Source: Novosphingobium sp. Fuku2-ISO-50
GTDB lineage: Bacteria > Pseudomonadota > Alphaproteobacteria > Sphingomonadales > Sphingomonadaceae
DNA length: 64,000 nt
NCBI RefSeq assembly: GCF_001519055.1
Contig: NZ_KQ954289.1
Coordinates: forward strand, 62,001-126,000
Reading direction: 5' to 3'
Below, one piece after another: positions 7,181 to 14,883 of this stretch. The first letter of the stretch is position 1, and every line of letters starts with the position of its first letter. The notes beneath the pieces were generated by a model that saw only the letters and a program-made list of their open reading frames with translations, searched no databases and was not told the DNA's origin. The translations under genes and the position numbers were made by a program.

Positions 7181-9853
7181 TCAGAACTTCGTGCTGACTT
7201 TCACGCCATAGACCAGCGGGCGCACCGGAATTTCGGTCTTGATGAATTCGGCTGAAGAGGTGTTGGTGCTGGCATGGCTGTTGGTCAGGTTTTCACCGAA
7301 CACGGTAAAAGTCCAGTTTTCGCGGCTGAACCCGAACGAGGCATCCAGCAACGCATAACCGGACATCTTGTAGCGCAGCAATGTGCTGCCCGGGATGACC
7401 GTGCCGTTTGGTCCGGCAAACGACGAGATGCCATCGGCAACCGCGCCCGACGGGTAGCTTGAGGGTTCGTTGTACATCGAACTGGTGTAGGTAACCCCGC
7501 CCGCAACGAACCAGTTCATGTCGGCCTTGCCGGCAAATTCATAGCGGGCGCGCGCATTGGCCTGCACGTGCGGGCTGAACGGTGTGGCGCTGCCGACAGT
7601 GCCGAACGGGCTGGCGACCGTTTTCGCCACGCCGCCGCTGAGGACCGAAGTGATGCACTGGCCGTAGCTGGTCGAGGCGGCGATGTTCGAGACGAAGCAC
7701 GGCGAATTCGACTGCTTGGAGTCGTTGTACGTGGCCGAACCCTGGATCGACAGGCCGCTAATCGGACGTGCGACGACCTGTGCCTCGACGCCCTTGATGT
7801 GATAGCTCGGCCCGTTCGTAGCAAAGGCGGTGTTGCCGAAACCGGCGGCCGGGTTGAAATACAGGAGCTGGGCGTCCTTCCAGATCATGTAATAGGCCGA
7901 CATGTTGAACTGCACTTTGTGATCGAACAGATCGGTCTTGAACCCGATTTCCCAATTGGTCAGCGAGTCAGGCGTGTAGCCATTGGGTTTGTTGAGCTGG
8001 GGCCCCGAGCCATCGACGGCTTTGGCGACCTCGCCGGTCCCGCGATTGAAACCGCCGGGACGGAAACCCTGGCTGAACAGGCCATAGAGCATTGTGTGCG
8101 GCTGCGGCTTCCACGACAGCACGCCGCGGCTCTTGAAGCCGGTGTATTTCACGTGGTCGCCGGCTCCGCCGTTGGCGGCGTTGATGTTGATGCCTTCATC
8201 GCAAGTCAATGCCTGATAGCAGGCGGTCGTGAACGAACCGTATTGTGAACCGGTTTCGAACTCGGTGTAATCGAAATAGCGGGTGCCGCCGGTCAGGGTC
8301 AGCGTCGGCAGGATGTCGAAGTCGGCCGAACCGAAGAAGGCAACCTGCTCATAGCCGCGCTGCGTGTCTTCACCGAAAGCCACTGCGGGATTGCGCTGAC
8401 CGGGGATGTTCATGGTCGAGCCGGGAATGGGCGAAACCGAACCGACGCATGCGGTGTTAAGCGTTGCAGCGGTACAGCCCGGGATCGTGCGGTAAGCCCA
8501 GTCGTTGTCGTCGGACACCCGGAACTTTTCGTAATAAGCGCCGACAATGGCCCGCAGGCGCTTGCCTTCCGGCGAGGTCACGCGGAATTCGTGGCTTTGG
8601 TGCGTCGTCTTGACCTGATCGGTCCAGTAGGCGTTCGGCGCATAGCAATAGGCGGTCTGACCCTTACCCCAGTACGTGCTGCCACCGGTGCACTGGTAGA
8701 ACGTGCCGTATGACGCACGGGCGTAGTTGGTGTAGTCACCCTGCGACTGAATGTGGCGCGACATGTACGAGCCGGTATAGACCACTTTGAAGTCACCGAC
8801 TTTACCGTTCACGGTCCAGGCGGTGTTCCAGTATTTGTCATCGTTGTAGTTGGGTTCAAACAGGGTCGACGACATAGCCGGGATCGGCTGATAATCATAG
8901 CTGTAGGACTGGGTTGCAAACGAGCCGCGTGCATTCTGGGTCTGATAGGATTCGGTCAGCAGCACGTCCCAGTCGGGCGCAACGGCCCATGCCAATTCAA
9001 GCCGGCCACCGACATAATCCAGCGGGTTGGCGTTCTTCTGGACCATGTTGGCATTGTTGTACTGCCCGTTGTTCGACTGCTGCGAGGTCGGAAGGGTCTT
9101 GCCGCCGTTGCCCAGATAGCTGTTGCCAAGGTCGGTATCCATGCGGGTAAACGTCGAATAGACGTTGTTGATATACCCACCATGGTGATCGTCATAAAAT
9201 ACGGCGCGCACGGCCAGCTTGTCCTGGATGATCGGAATGTTGATCATCGCGTTGAACGAGGCGTTGGCGGCGCCGCCTGCGGTCCCGCCAAAGCTGCCCT
9301 CCATCTTGCCTTCGAACTTGTCGAGCTTGGGCTTGGCCGTGATGTAGCGCACCGCACCGGCTTCGGCGCCGCCGCCGAACAGCGTGCCCTGAGGGCCTTC
9401 GAGCACTTCGACGCGCTCGATGTCGGCGACATAGACGTCGGCGTTATGGCCCGGAAACTGCATCGACTGGTCGTCGAGATAGAGCGCGACGTTGGGGAAC
9501 GGCGAAATCGTCGCGGCCGACTGCGTGGCACCCATCCCGGCCGAAAGACCGCGCATGAAGATCACGCCCTGGCCTGGGCCGTTGTTTCCGAACGTCACGT
9601 TGGGGGTGTATTTCAACAAGTCGTTGAAAGTGGACACGTTGAGCTTGCTCAGCGAGTCCGCGCTGAGCGCCTGGAGCGTCATCGGCACGTCCTGCAGCGA
9701 CTGATCGCGGCGGTTGGCGGTCACGATGATTTCGCCCGACGGCGCCGTCGCGGCGGTCGCCGCCGGCGCCTCTGCATGGGCGGTGCCGCTTAGCGCAAAT
9801 AGCGCAGAGCCTGCAAAAAGCCCGACTTTCAGCATCTGGATACTGGTTTTCAT
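7181..9853 (-). CDS. TonB-dependent receptor (copy 2)
   Basis: Outer-membrane receptor of about 890 residues, paralogous to the one at 1775-4492. Signal peptide ending in GTAHA, TonB-box-like EIIVTANRR, plug with NVTFGNNGPGQGVIFMRGLSAG and VEVLEGPQGTLFGGGAEAGAVRYIT, and barrel ending VYGVKVSTKF. The two copies share long near-identical plug blocks but differ in extracellular loop regions (for example around the segment before each CFVSNI motif), which suggests related but distinct ligands. The true start is the ATG at 9853 behind CCCAGGGGGG; a frame extending to 9946 lacks a signal-peptide start. The upstream region carries two palindromic control sites. Confidence 0.95.
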   Translation of the reverse strand: MKTSIQMLKVGLFAGSALFALSGTAHAEAPAATAATAPSGEIIVTANRRDQSLQDVPMTLQALSADSLSKLNVSTFNDLLKYTPNVTFGNNGPGQGVIFMRGLSAGMGATQSAATISPFPNVALYLDDQSMQFPGHNADVYVADIERVEVLEGPQGTLFGGGAEAGAVRYITAKPKLDKFEGKMEGSFGGTAGGAANASFNAMINIPIIQDKLAVRAVFYDDHHGGYINNVYSTFTRMDTDLGNSYLGNGGKTLPTSQQSNNGQYNNANMVQKNANPLDYVGGRLELAWAVAPDWDVLLTESYQTQNARGSFATQSYSYDYQPIPAMSSTLFEPNYNDDKYWNTAWTVNGKVGDFKVVYTGSYMSRHIQSQGDYTNYARASYGTFYQCTGGSTYWGKGQTAYCYAPNAYWTDQVKTTHQSHEFRVTSPEGKRLRAIVGAYYEKFRVSDDNDWAYRTIPGCTAATLNTACVGSVSPIPGSTMNIPGQRNPAVAFGEDTQRGYEQVAFFGSADFDILPTLTLTGGTRYFDYTEFETGSQYGSFTTACYQALTCDEGININAANGGAGDHVKYTGFKSRGVLSWKPQPHTMLYGLFSQGFRPGGFNRGTGEVAKAVDGSGPQLNKPNGYTPDSLTNWEIGFKTDLFDHKVQFNMSAYYMIWKDAQLLYFNPAAGFGNTAFATNGPSYHIKGVEAQVVARPISGLSIQGSATYNDSKQSNSPCFVSNIAASTSYGQCITSVLSGGVAKTVASPFGTVGSATPFSPHVQANARARYEFAGKADMNWFVAGGVTYTSSMYNEPSSYPSGAVADGISSFAGPNGTVIPGSTLLRYKMSGYALLDASFGFSRENWTFTVFGENLTNSHASTNTSSAEFIKTEIPVRPLVYGVKVSTKF

Positions 9854-10217
9854 AGAACCCCCCTGGGTTTTTTGCCGTTCGGAACGGCGATCGCCGAAAT
9901 CATGCCTGGAACGGTATGCAGATGCTTGCGCGTGCAAAAACTGCAACCATCAAATTGGCTGTGCCCCCGGTGCCGCCTCCGAGCTGATGGGTTGGCGGTC
10001 AATCAAGTGCCGCTTTTCCCTGGGTCAAGGTATGCCGGTGAGTTCTCGGCCATACAAGGCATTATGAGAATTTATGTGGGGGTCATGACCTTAATGATCG
10101 ACTGTAGATGTCAACCGGGAAGGTTGGAATATTTTCATGCGAGTTTTACAATACACATTCATTTTATGACGCAAATGTTACAATCATGATTGGATTTTAT
10201 AGTGTTATATAAGGATG

Positions 10218-10235
10218 TTTACAAGGTTTTGTAAA
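10218..10235. promoter_or_regulatory. Palindromic candidate operator TTTACAA-N4-TTGTAAA
   Basis: A perfect 7-bp inverted repeat with a 4-bp spacer (GGTT) in the AT-rich stretch. Two further TTACAA half-sites lie 35-75 bp to the left. The regulator is unknown. Its position, about 365 bp before the receptor start, fits a site controlling the receptor promoter. Confidence 0.4.
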
Positions 10236-10323
10236 ATATTGGCCTGCAGTTGGCTTGGCGTATATTTTCCATGCCGTCATGGCTCTTACTGCGGAAAATG
10301 CGCACGGGTGCTGCGGCGGTGAT

Positions 10324-10337
10324 TTGATCAAGATCAA
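10324..10337. promoter_or_regulatory. Perfect FNR/FixK-type box TTGATCAAGATCAA
   Basis: Matches the CRP/FNR-family consensus TTGAT-N4-ATCAA at every defined base. The site is symmetric, so it could act on the minus-strand receptor gene or the plus-strand radA. It is 227 bp before the radA ATG and about 470 bp before the receptor ATG. No regulator of this family is encoded in the window. Confidence 0.6.
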
Positions 10338-10563
10338 TTAGGCTGGACAAAACTGGCGGTCTTGTTGCGGAAAATGGCGAATTGCCGATTCGCTGCAAAT
10401 CGAATTCGGCCGCGCCGTTCGGCACTTGGCCGCAAGGTGTGGCGTTGGTCCAACAAGGGTGTTGCCTGCGCTCCCTCGGCGCGTGCGGCGCGCCATTCGA
10501 CCGGGTGTCTGGGTCATCCCGTTCGGCACTTGTGTTCCCCAAATGTTCAGGGTAGGCGGGGGC

Positions 10564-11928
10564 ATGGCCAAACCAAAACGTCGCTATGTCTGCCAGGCCT
10601 GTGGCAGCGTCACCACTCGCTGGCAGGGGCAGTGCCCCGATTGTTCGGAATGGAACACGCTTGCCGAAGAGGCGCCGGAAACCGTGTTTTCCGCGCGGCA
10701 TGATCTTTCGGGCGGCGGGCGCAGGGTCAATTTCGTCCCGCTCGATCATCCGGTCGAACTGCCGCCGCGGCGGCAGACCGGGCTGGCCGAATTCGACAGG
10801 GCGCTGGGCGGCGGGCTGGTTGCGGGCTCGGCGGTGCTGATGGGCGGCGATCCGGGGATCGGCAAATCGACCCTGCTGCTTCAGGCGGCGGCGCGCATCG
10901 CGGCGAGCGGCGCCAGCGCGGTCTATATCAGCGGCGAGGAAGCTTCGGATCAGGTGCGGCTGCGCGCGGGGCGGCTGGGGCTGGGCACGGCGCCGCTGTT
11001 GCTCGCTTCGGCGACATCGGTGCGCGACATCCTGACCACGCTGTCATCGATGCCGCCGCCCGCGCTGGTGGTGATCGATTCGATCCAGACGATGCATTCC
11101 GACACGATCGAGGGCGCGCCCGGCACGGTCAGCCAGGTGCGCGCCTGCGCCTTTGAACTGATCCGCTATGCCAAGGAAAGCGGCGCGGCGGTGGTCCTGG
11201 TCGGGCATGTCACCAAGGATGGCACGATCGCCGGGCCGCGCGTGCTCGAACACATGGTCGACGTGGTGATGAGCTTTGAAGGCGAACGCAGCCATCAATA
11301 CCGCATCTTGCGCGCGCTCAAGAACCGGTTTGGCGCGGTTGACGAGATCGGTGTCTTTGCCATGGCCGGGGCGGGGCTGGAGGAAGTGGGCAACCCTTCG
11401 TTGCTGTTCCTGTCGGGCCGATCCGATCCGGTGCCCGGCAGCGCGGTCTTTCCTGCGCTCGAAGGCACTCGCCCGGTGCTCGTCGAGATTCAGGCGCTGA
11501 CCGTTCGTCTGGCCAGCGGGGCAACCCCGCGCCGCGCCGTGGTCGGGTGGGACAGCGGGCGGCTGGCGATGCTGCTCGCCGTGCTCGAAGCGCGCTGCGG
11601 GCTCAATTTCTCCTCTGCCGAAGTCTATCTCAATGTCGCGGGCGGCTATCGCCTGACCGATCCGGCCGCCGACCTTGCGGTTGCCGCTGCGCTCGTTTCG
11701 GCGTTGGCGGACCGGTCGCTGGCTGCCGATGCGGTCTGGTTCGGCGAAGTTTCGCTGGCGGGCGAAGTGCGCCCGGTTGCCCATGCCGGAATCCGCCTGC
11801 GCGAAGCGGCCAAGCTCGGCTTTGGCCAGACCTTTGGGCCGGGCGGAATCGACGTCGAAGGCGGCGCGCGGCACACCCCGCTGACGCTGTTGCCAAATCT
11901 CGTTGACCGCATCGTGGGCGCAGCTTAG
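10564..11928 (+). CDS. radA: DNA repair protein RadA
   Basis: RecA-like branch-migration helicase acting in recombinational repair, 454 residues, the usual length. An N-terminal four-Cys zinc finger (CQAC and CPDC, residues about 10-28) is followed by Walker A GGDPGIGKST (about 94-103), the RadA signature KNRFG near residue 252, and a C-terminal Lon-like domain. The ATG at 10564 puts the zinc finger at the expected position; the frame extends upstream to 10426 with unrelated sequence. It begins a plus-strand run with cvpA 9 bp downstream. Confidence 0.97.
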   Translation: MAKPKRRYVCQACGSVTTRWQGQCPDCSEWNTLAEEAPETVFSARHDLSGGGRRVNFVPLDHPVELPPRRQTGLAEFDRALGGGLVAGSAVLMGGDPGIGKSTLLLQAAARIAASGASAVYISGEEASDQVRLRAGRLGLGTAPLLLASATSVRDILTTLSSMPPPALVVIDSIQTMHSDTIEGAPGTVSQVRACAFELIRYAKESGAAVVLVGHVTKDGTIAGPRVLEHMVDVVMSFEGERSHQYRILRALKNRFGAVDEIGVFAMAGAGLEEVGNPSLLFLSGRSDPVPGSAVFPALEGTRPVLVEIQALTVRLASGATPRRAVVGWDSGRLAMLLAVLEARCGLNFSSAEVYLNVAGGYRLTDPAADLAVAAALVSALADRSLAADAVWFGEVSLAGEVRPVAHAGIRLREAAKLGFGQTFGPGGIDVEGGARHTPLTLLPNLVDRIVGAA

Positions 11929-11937
11929 GTCGGCCCC

Positions 11938-12582
11938 ATGAGCGGCTTTGACTATGTCGTGTTCCTCGTCGTCGGCCTGGCCGCGATCGCCGGATTCTTT
12001 CGCGGCTTTGTCGAGGAAGTGTTGGCGCTGGCGGCATGGTGCTTGGCGCTTTTGGCGGTCCATTATGGCCATGCCGCGCTGACCGGGGCCTTGACCGCCG
12101 AAGTGGGCAGTGAAACCGGGGCCGGGGTTCTGGCCTTTGGCATCCTGCTGGCAGTGCCTTATTTCGGAACGAAGCTGGTCGCCCGACACCTTGGCAGCGC
12201 CAGTCGCGGCTCGATGCTCGGGCCGATCGATCGCGTGCTCGGCTTTGGCTTTGGGGCGATCAAGGGCTTTGTCATCATGGTCCTGGCCTTTTCGCTGCTG
12301 GTCTTTGCCTATGACGTGGTCTGGGGCGCGAAGGGACGACCGGCCTGGATCAGGGACGCGCGGACTTATCCCTTTCTCAATGCCGCCAGCGACGAATTGC
12401 TGTCGATGGTCGCCGAACGGCGAAGCGAAGCGGTCAAATCGGTGCGGACCCGCGGCGAGGATGCCGCGCTCGACGCCGCAACCGGGGCCGACGAAACGTC
12501 GACCGAGGCCGAGAGCCGCCCCACCCATACGCCGCCCCGTCATGCGCATCGCCGTCACCCGGCGGCGGACGCGGCCGAATGA
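11938..12582 (+). CDS. cvpA: CvpA family inner-membrane protein
   Basis: A 214-residue protein with about four membrane segments in its first 130 residues (starting FDYVVFLVVGLAAIAGFFRG), then a polar His/Arg-rich tail. The family is named for colicin V production, and its role in bacteria is linked to envelope homeostasis and biofilm formation. It follows radA by 9 bp and its stop overlaps the start of the next gene (ATGA), so it is part of one transcription unit. Confidence 0.9.
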   Translation: MSGFDYVVFLVVGLAAIAGFFRGFVEEVLALAAWCLALLAVHYGHAALTGALTAEVGSETGAGVLAFGILLAVPYFGTKLVARHLGSASRGSMLGPIDRVLGFGFGAIKGFVIMVLAFSLLVFAYDVVWGAKGRPAWIRDARTYPFLNAASDELLSMVAERRSEAVKSVRTRGEDAALDAATGADETSTEAESRPTHTPPRHAHRRHPAADAAE

Positions 12583-13004
12583 ACGCGCCGCGCGCGGTGA
12601 CGCTTTACACCCCGGATGTCCTCGCCGCCGCGACGGGGCTTGCCGCCTGGCCATGGGATGAGACGCTGGCGTTCAAGGGGCAGGCGCGGTCGCGCACTTG
12701 CGGCAGCGTGCTGGCCATGGGCCTTGCGCTTGATGGCGGGGGGCGCATTGTCGCGATCGGTATCCGTGCGCACGCGTGCGCCATTGGTCAGGCCGCCGCG
12801 CATGCCTTTGCGAGCGCCGCAACCGGGCAGAACCGGGCCGCGATTGCCGCCGCGCGCGCGGCTTTGGGCGACTGGCTGACGGGCGGGGGGGACTTGCCGG
12901 ATTGGCCGGGGCTCGACGTGATCGCCCCGGCGCGCGCCTATCCGGCGCGCCATGGGGCGATCGTGCTGGCCTGGGATGCGGCGCTTGATGCGCTTGCCGA
13001 CTGA
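12579..13004 (+). CDS. NifU/IscU N-domain-like scaffold protein with a missing third cysteine
   Basis: A 141-residue protein resembling the IscU/NifU N-terminal Fe-S scaffold. Cys41 (SRTCGSV) and Cys67 (AHACAIGQA) fall where the first two cluster ligands lie. The third, normally in an HCSxLA segment near the C-terminus, aligns with RHGAIVLA, so Gly126 replaces the Cys. Fe-S assembly by the classic three-Cys mechanism is therefore doubtful. It may be a divergent carrier with another ligand, or it may have lost the activity. It overlaps cvpA by 4 bp (ATGA). The family assignment rests on motif spacing only. Confidence 0.7.
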   Translation: MNAPRAVTLYTPDVLAAATGLAAWPWDETLAFKGQARSRTCGSVLAMGLALDGGGRIVAIGIRAHACAIGQAAAHAFASAATGQNRAAIAAARAALGDWLTGGGDLPDWPGLDVIAPARAYPARHGAIVLAWDAALDALAD

Positions 13005-13088
13005 TCGCGCGCCAACAGGCGCTGGCGCAATCGCGCGGTTGTGCCTATCGCGCGTATCCGCCGTGTGCCCAACTGCAATCAGGTAACA

Positions 13089-14171
13089 ATGCTGCCTTCA
13101 TCACCGCCCGTCTTGCCGCCTTCGCCACCCATCCTGCCGCCTTCGCCCCTGCGCCTGCGTCTCGATGCGGCTGCACTGGCCGCCAATTGGCTGGCGCTCG
13201 ATCGATTGAGCGGGGCGGCGCGCGCAGGTGCGGCGGTCAAGGCCGATGCCTATGGTCTGGGTGCGGCGCAAGTCGTGCCGGTTCTGGCCGGGGCCGGGTG
13301 CCGCGACTGGTTTGTCGCGCACTGGCGCGAAGTGCCCGATGTCATCGCGCATGTCGCGCCAGAGCAGGTCGCGGTGCTGCATGGGCCGCTCGATCATGCC
13401 GATGTCGCTTTTGCGCGGGCCACGGGTGTTCGTCCGGTGCTCAATTCGCTGGCACAAGCGGCGCGCTGGCTCGATGGCGGCGGCGGGGCGTGCCACATCA
13501 TGGTCGATACCGGGATCAACCGGCTCGGTCTGGCCATGGCCGACTTGTCCGATCCCGTGCTGGCGCGGCTCGATGTCGATCTGTGCATCAGCCACCTCGC
13601 CAGCGCGGACGAAGATGTCGCGCAAAATGCCGAACAACTCGCCCGGTTCGAATCGGCAAAAGGCATGGTCCGCGCGCGGCGCTACAGCCTTGCCAACAGC
13701 GCCGGGATCGCCCTTGGCAGCGCCTATCATGCCGACCTGACGCGTCCGGGGATCGCGCTCTACGGCGGTATCGCGCGAAAGGAACTCGCCGGCGTGGTGC
13801 GCCGAGTCGCTACGCCCGAGGCGGCGGTGATTCAGGTTCGCGACGTCGCGGCGGGCGATCGGGTGGGGTATAACGCCACATTTGTTGCGCCGCGCGCGAT
13901 GCGGTTGGGCGTTGTCGCGCTCGGATATGCCGACGGTTATCTGCGATGCTGGTCAAACCGGGGCGCGCTCTGTCGCGACGGCGTGCGCCTGCCGGTGACT
14001 GGCCGGGTATCGATGGACCTTACGGTAATCGACCTTTCTGCGGCGCCGGACGTGCGCGAAGGCGACTGGCTGGCAGTCGATTACGACTTGCCGCAGGCGG
14101 CGGCGCAGAGCGGACTTTCGCAATATGAACTGCTGACCCTCTTGCACCGGCGTTTCGCAAGATTTACCTGA
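13089..14171 (+). CDS. alr: Alanine racemase with a proline-rich N-terminus
   Basis: PLP enzyme interconverting L- and D-alanine for peptidoglycan. The PLP-binding Lys is in AVKADAYGLG. The second-base Tyr is in VGYNATFVAP, and the C-terminal barrel has GRVSMDLTVIDL. Before the domain there is an unusual Ser/Pro-rich tract from imperfect DNA repeats (13092-13150, LPPSPP units). I took the ATG at 13089; an upstream in-frame start at 13041 has no family support. It may be that translation starts even nearer the domain. Confidence 0.9.
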   Translation: MLPSSPPVLPPSPPILPPSPLRLRLDAAALAANWLALDRLSGAARAGAAVKADAYGLGAAQVVPVLAGAGCRDWFVAHWREVPDVIAHVAPEQVAVLHGPLDHADVAFARATGVRPVLNSLAQAARWLDGGGGACHIMVDTGINRLGLAMADLSDPVLARLDVDLCISHLASADEDVAQNAEQLARFESAKGMVRARRYSLANSAGIALGSAYHADLTRPGIALYGGIARKELAGVVRRVATPEAAVIQVRDVAAGDRVGYNATFVAPRAMRLGVVALGYADGYLRCWSNRGALCRDGVRLPVTGRVSMDLTVIDLSAAPDVREGDWLAVDYDLPQAAAQSGLSQYELLTLLHRRFARFT

Positions 14172-14260
14172 CAGCATTGAGGGTAACGCGGCTTTTGTTG
14201 CAATGCACATGCTGCGGCTGCTAGTGTTCGACACCTTATCTGGAAGCGGGGCGTTACACG

Positions 14261-14815
14261 ATGGCGAATACGGCGAAAGACGGCGAGACGGTCATCATCA
14301 AGAAATACGCCAACCGGCGTTTGTACAACACGCGCACGAGCAGCTACATCACGCTCGACCACCTTGCCCAGATGGTCAAGGAAAACGTTGATTTTAAAGT
14401 GATTGATGCAAAAACCGGCGCCGATTTGACGCACACCATCCTCACCCAGATCATCATGGACGAAGAGGCTGGCGGCACCCAGATGCTGCCCACGAATTTC
14501 CTGCGTCAGCTTATCTCGATGTACGGCAATTCGATGCAGGCGCTGCTGCCGGGCTATCTCGAAGCCTCGATGGAACATTTCCGCGAAAATCAGGTAAAGC
14601 TGCGCAAGGCGATCGAGGACAGCATCGGCGCCAATCCTCTGGCCCAGCTCGCCCAGCGCAACATGGAAATCTTCAAGGCCGCTGCGTCCGCCTTTGTGCC
14701 GGGTGCTGCTGCGGGGGCTGCGGAAAAAGCGTCAACCGGCGATCACGAAGAGCTTTCGACGCTGCGTCAGCAGGTCGAGGAAATGCAAAAGAAGCTCGAC
14801 AAACTGGTGAAGTAG
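14261..14815 (+). CDS. phaR: Polyhydroxyalkanoate synthesis regulator PhaR
   Basis: A 184-residue repressor that senses polyhydroxyalkanoate and controls phasin and PHA genes. It has the conserved N-terminal DNA-binding part KKYANRRLYNTRTSSYITLDHLAQMV and a PHA-accumulation regulator domain (LLPTNFLRQLISMYG-type segment, here MLPTNFLRQLISMYG). An Ala-rich linker leads to a C-terminal coiled coil (LRQQVEEMQKKLDKLVK). No PHA synthase is in the window. Confidence 0.93.
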   Translation: MANTAKDGETVIIKKYANRRLYNTRTSSYITLDHLAQMVKENVDFKVIDAKTGADLTHTILTQIIMDEEAGGTQMLPTNFLRQLISMYGNSMQALLPGYLEASMEHFRENQVKLRKAIEDSIGANPLAQLAQRNMEIFKAAASAFVPGAAAGAAEKASTGDHEELSTLRQQVEEMQKKLDKLVK

Positions 14816-14883
14816 GAAAAACGGCGACATCCGGCATGGTGCTGGGTGTTGCCCGAATCTGTGCAGGCCCCTAACCGGGGCGA

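Larger units (their letters stand above)
9854..10563. other. Long AT-rich control region between TonB receptor and radA
   Basis: A 710-bp divergent gap without a supportable gene. The stretch 10050-10260 is clearly AT-rich compared with its surroundings and holds three TTACAA-type motifs (10144-10151, 10177-10183, 10218-10224). An FNR-type box lies at 10324-10337. An 11-bp direct repeat TGCGGAAAATG (10290-10300 and 10366-10376) brackets that box. Long frames crossing here are antisense shadows. Confidence 0.6.

Noticed and set aside
11044..12654. 536-codon minus-strand frame across radA and cvpA
   Set aside because: Arg/His/Gln-rich shadow of two well-supported genes.
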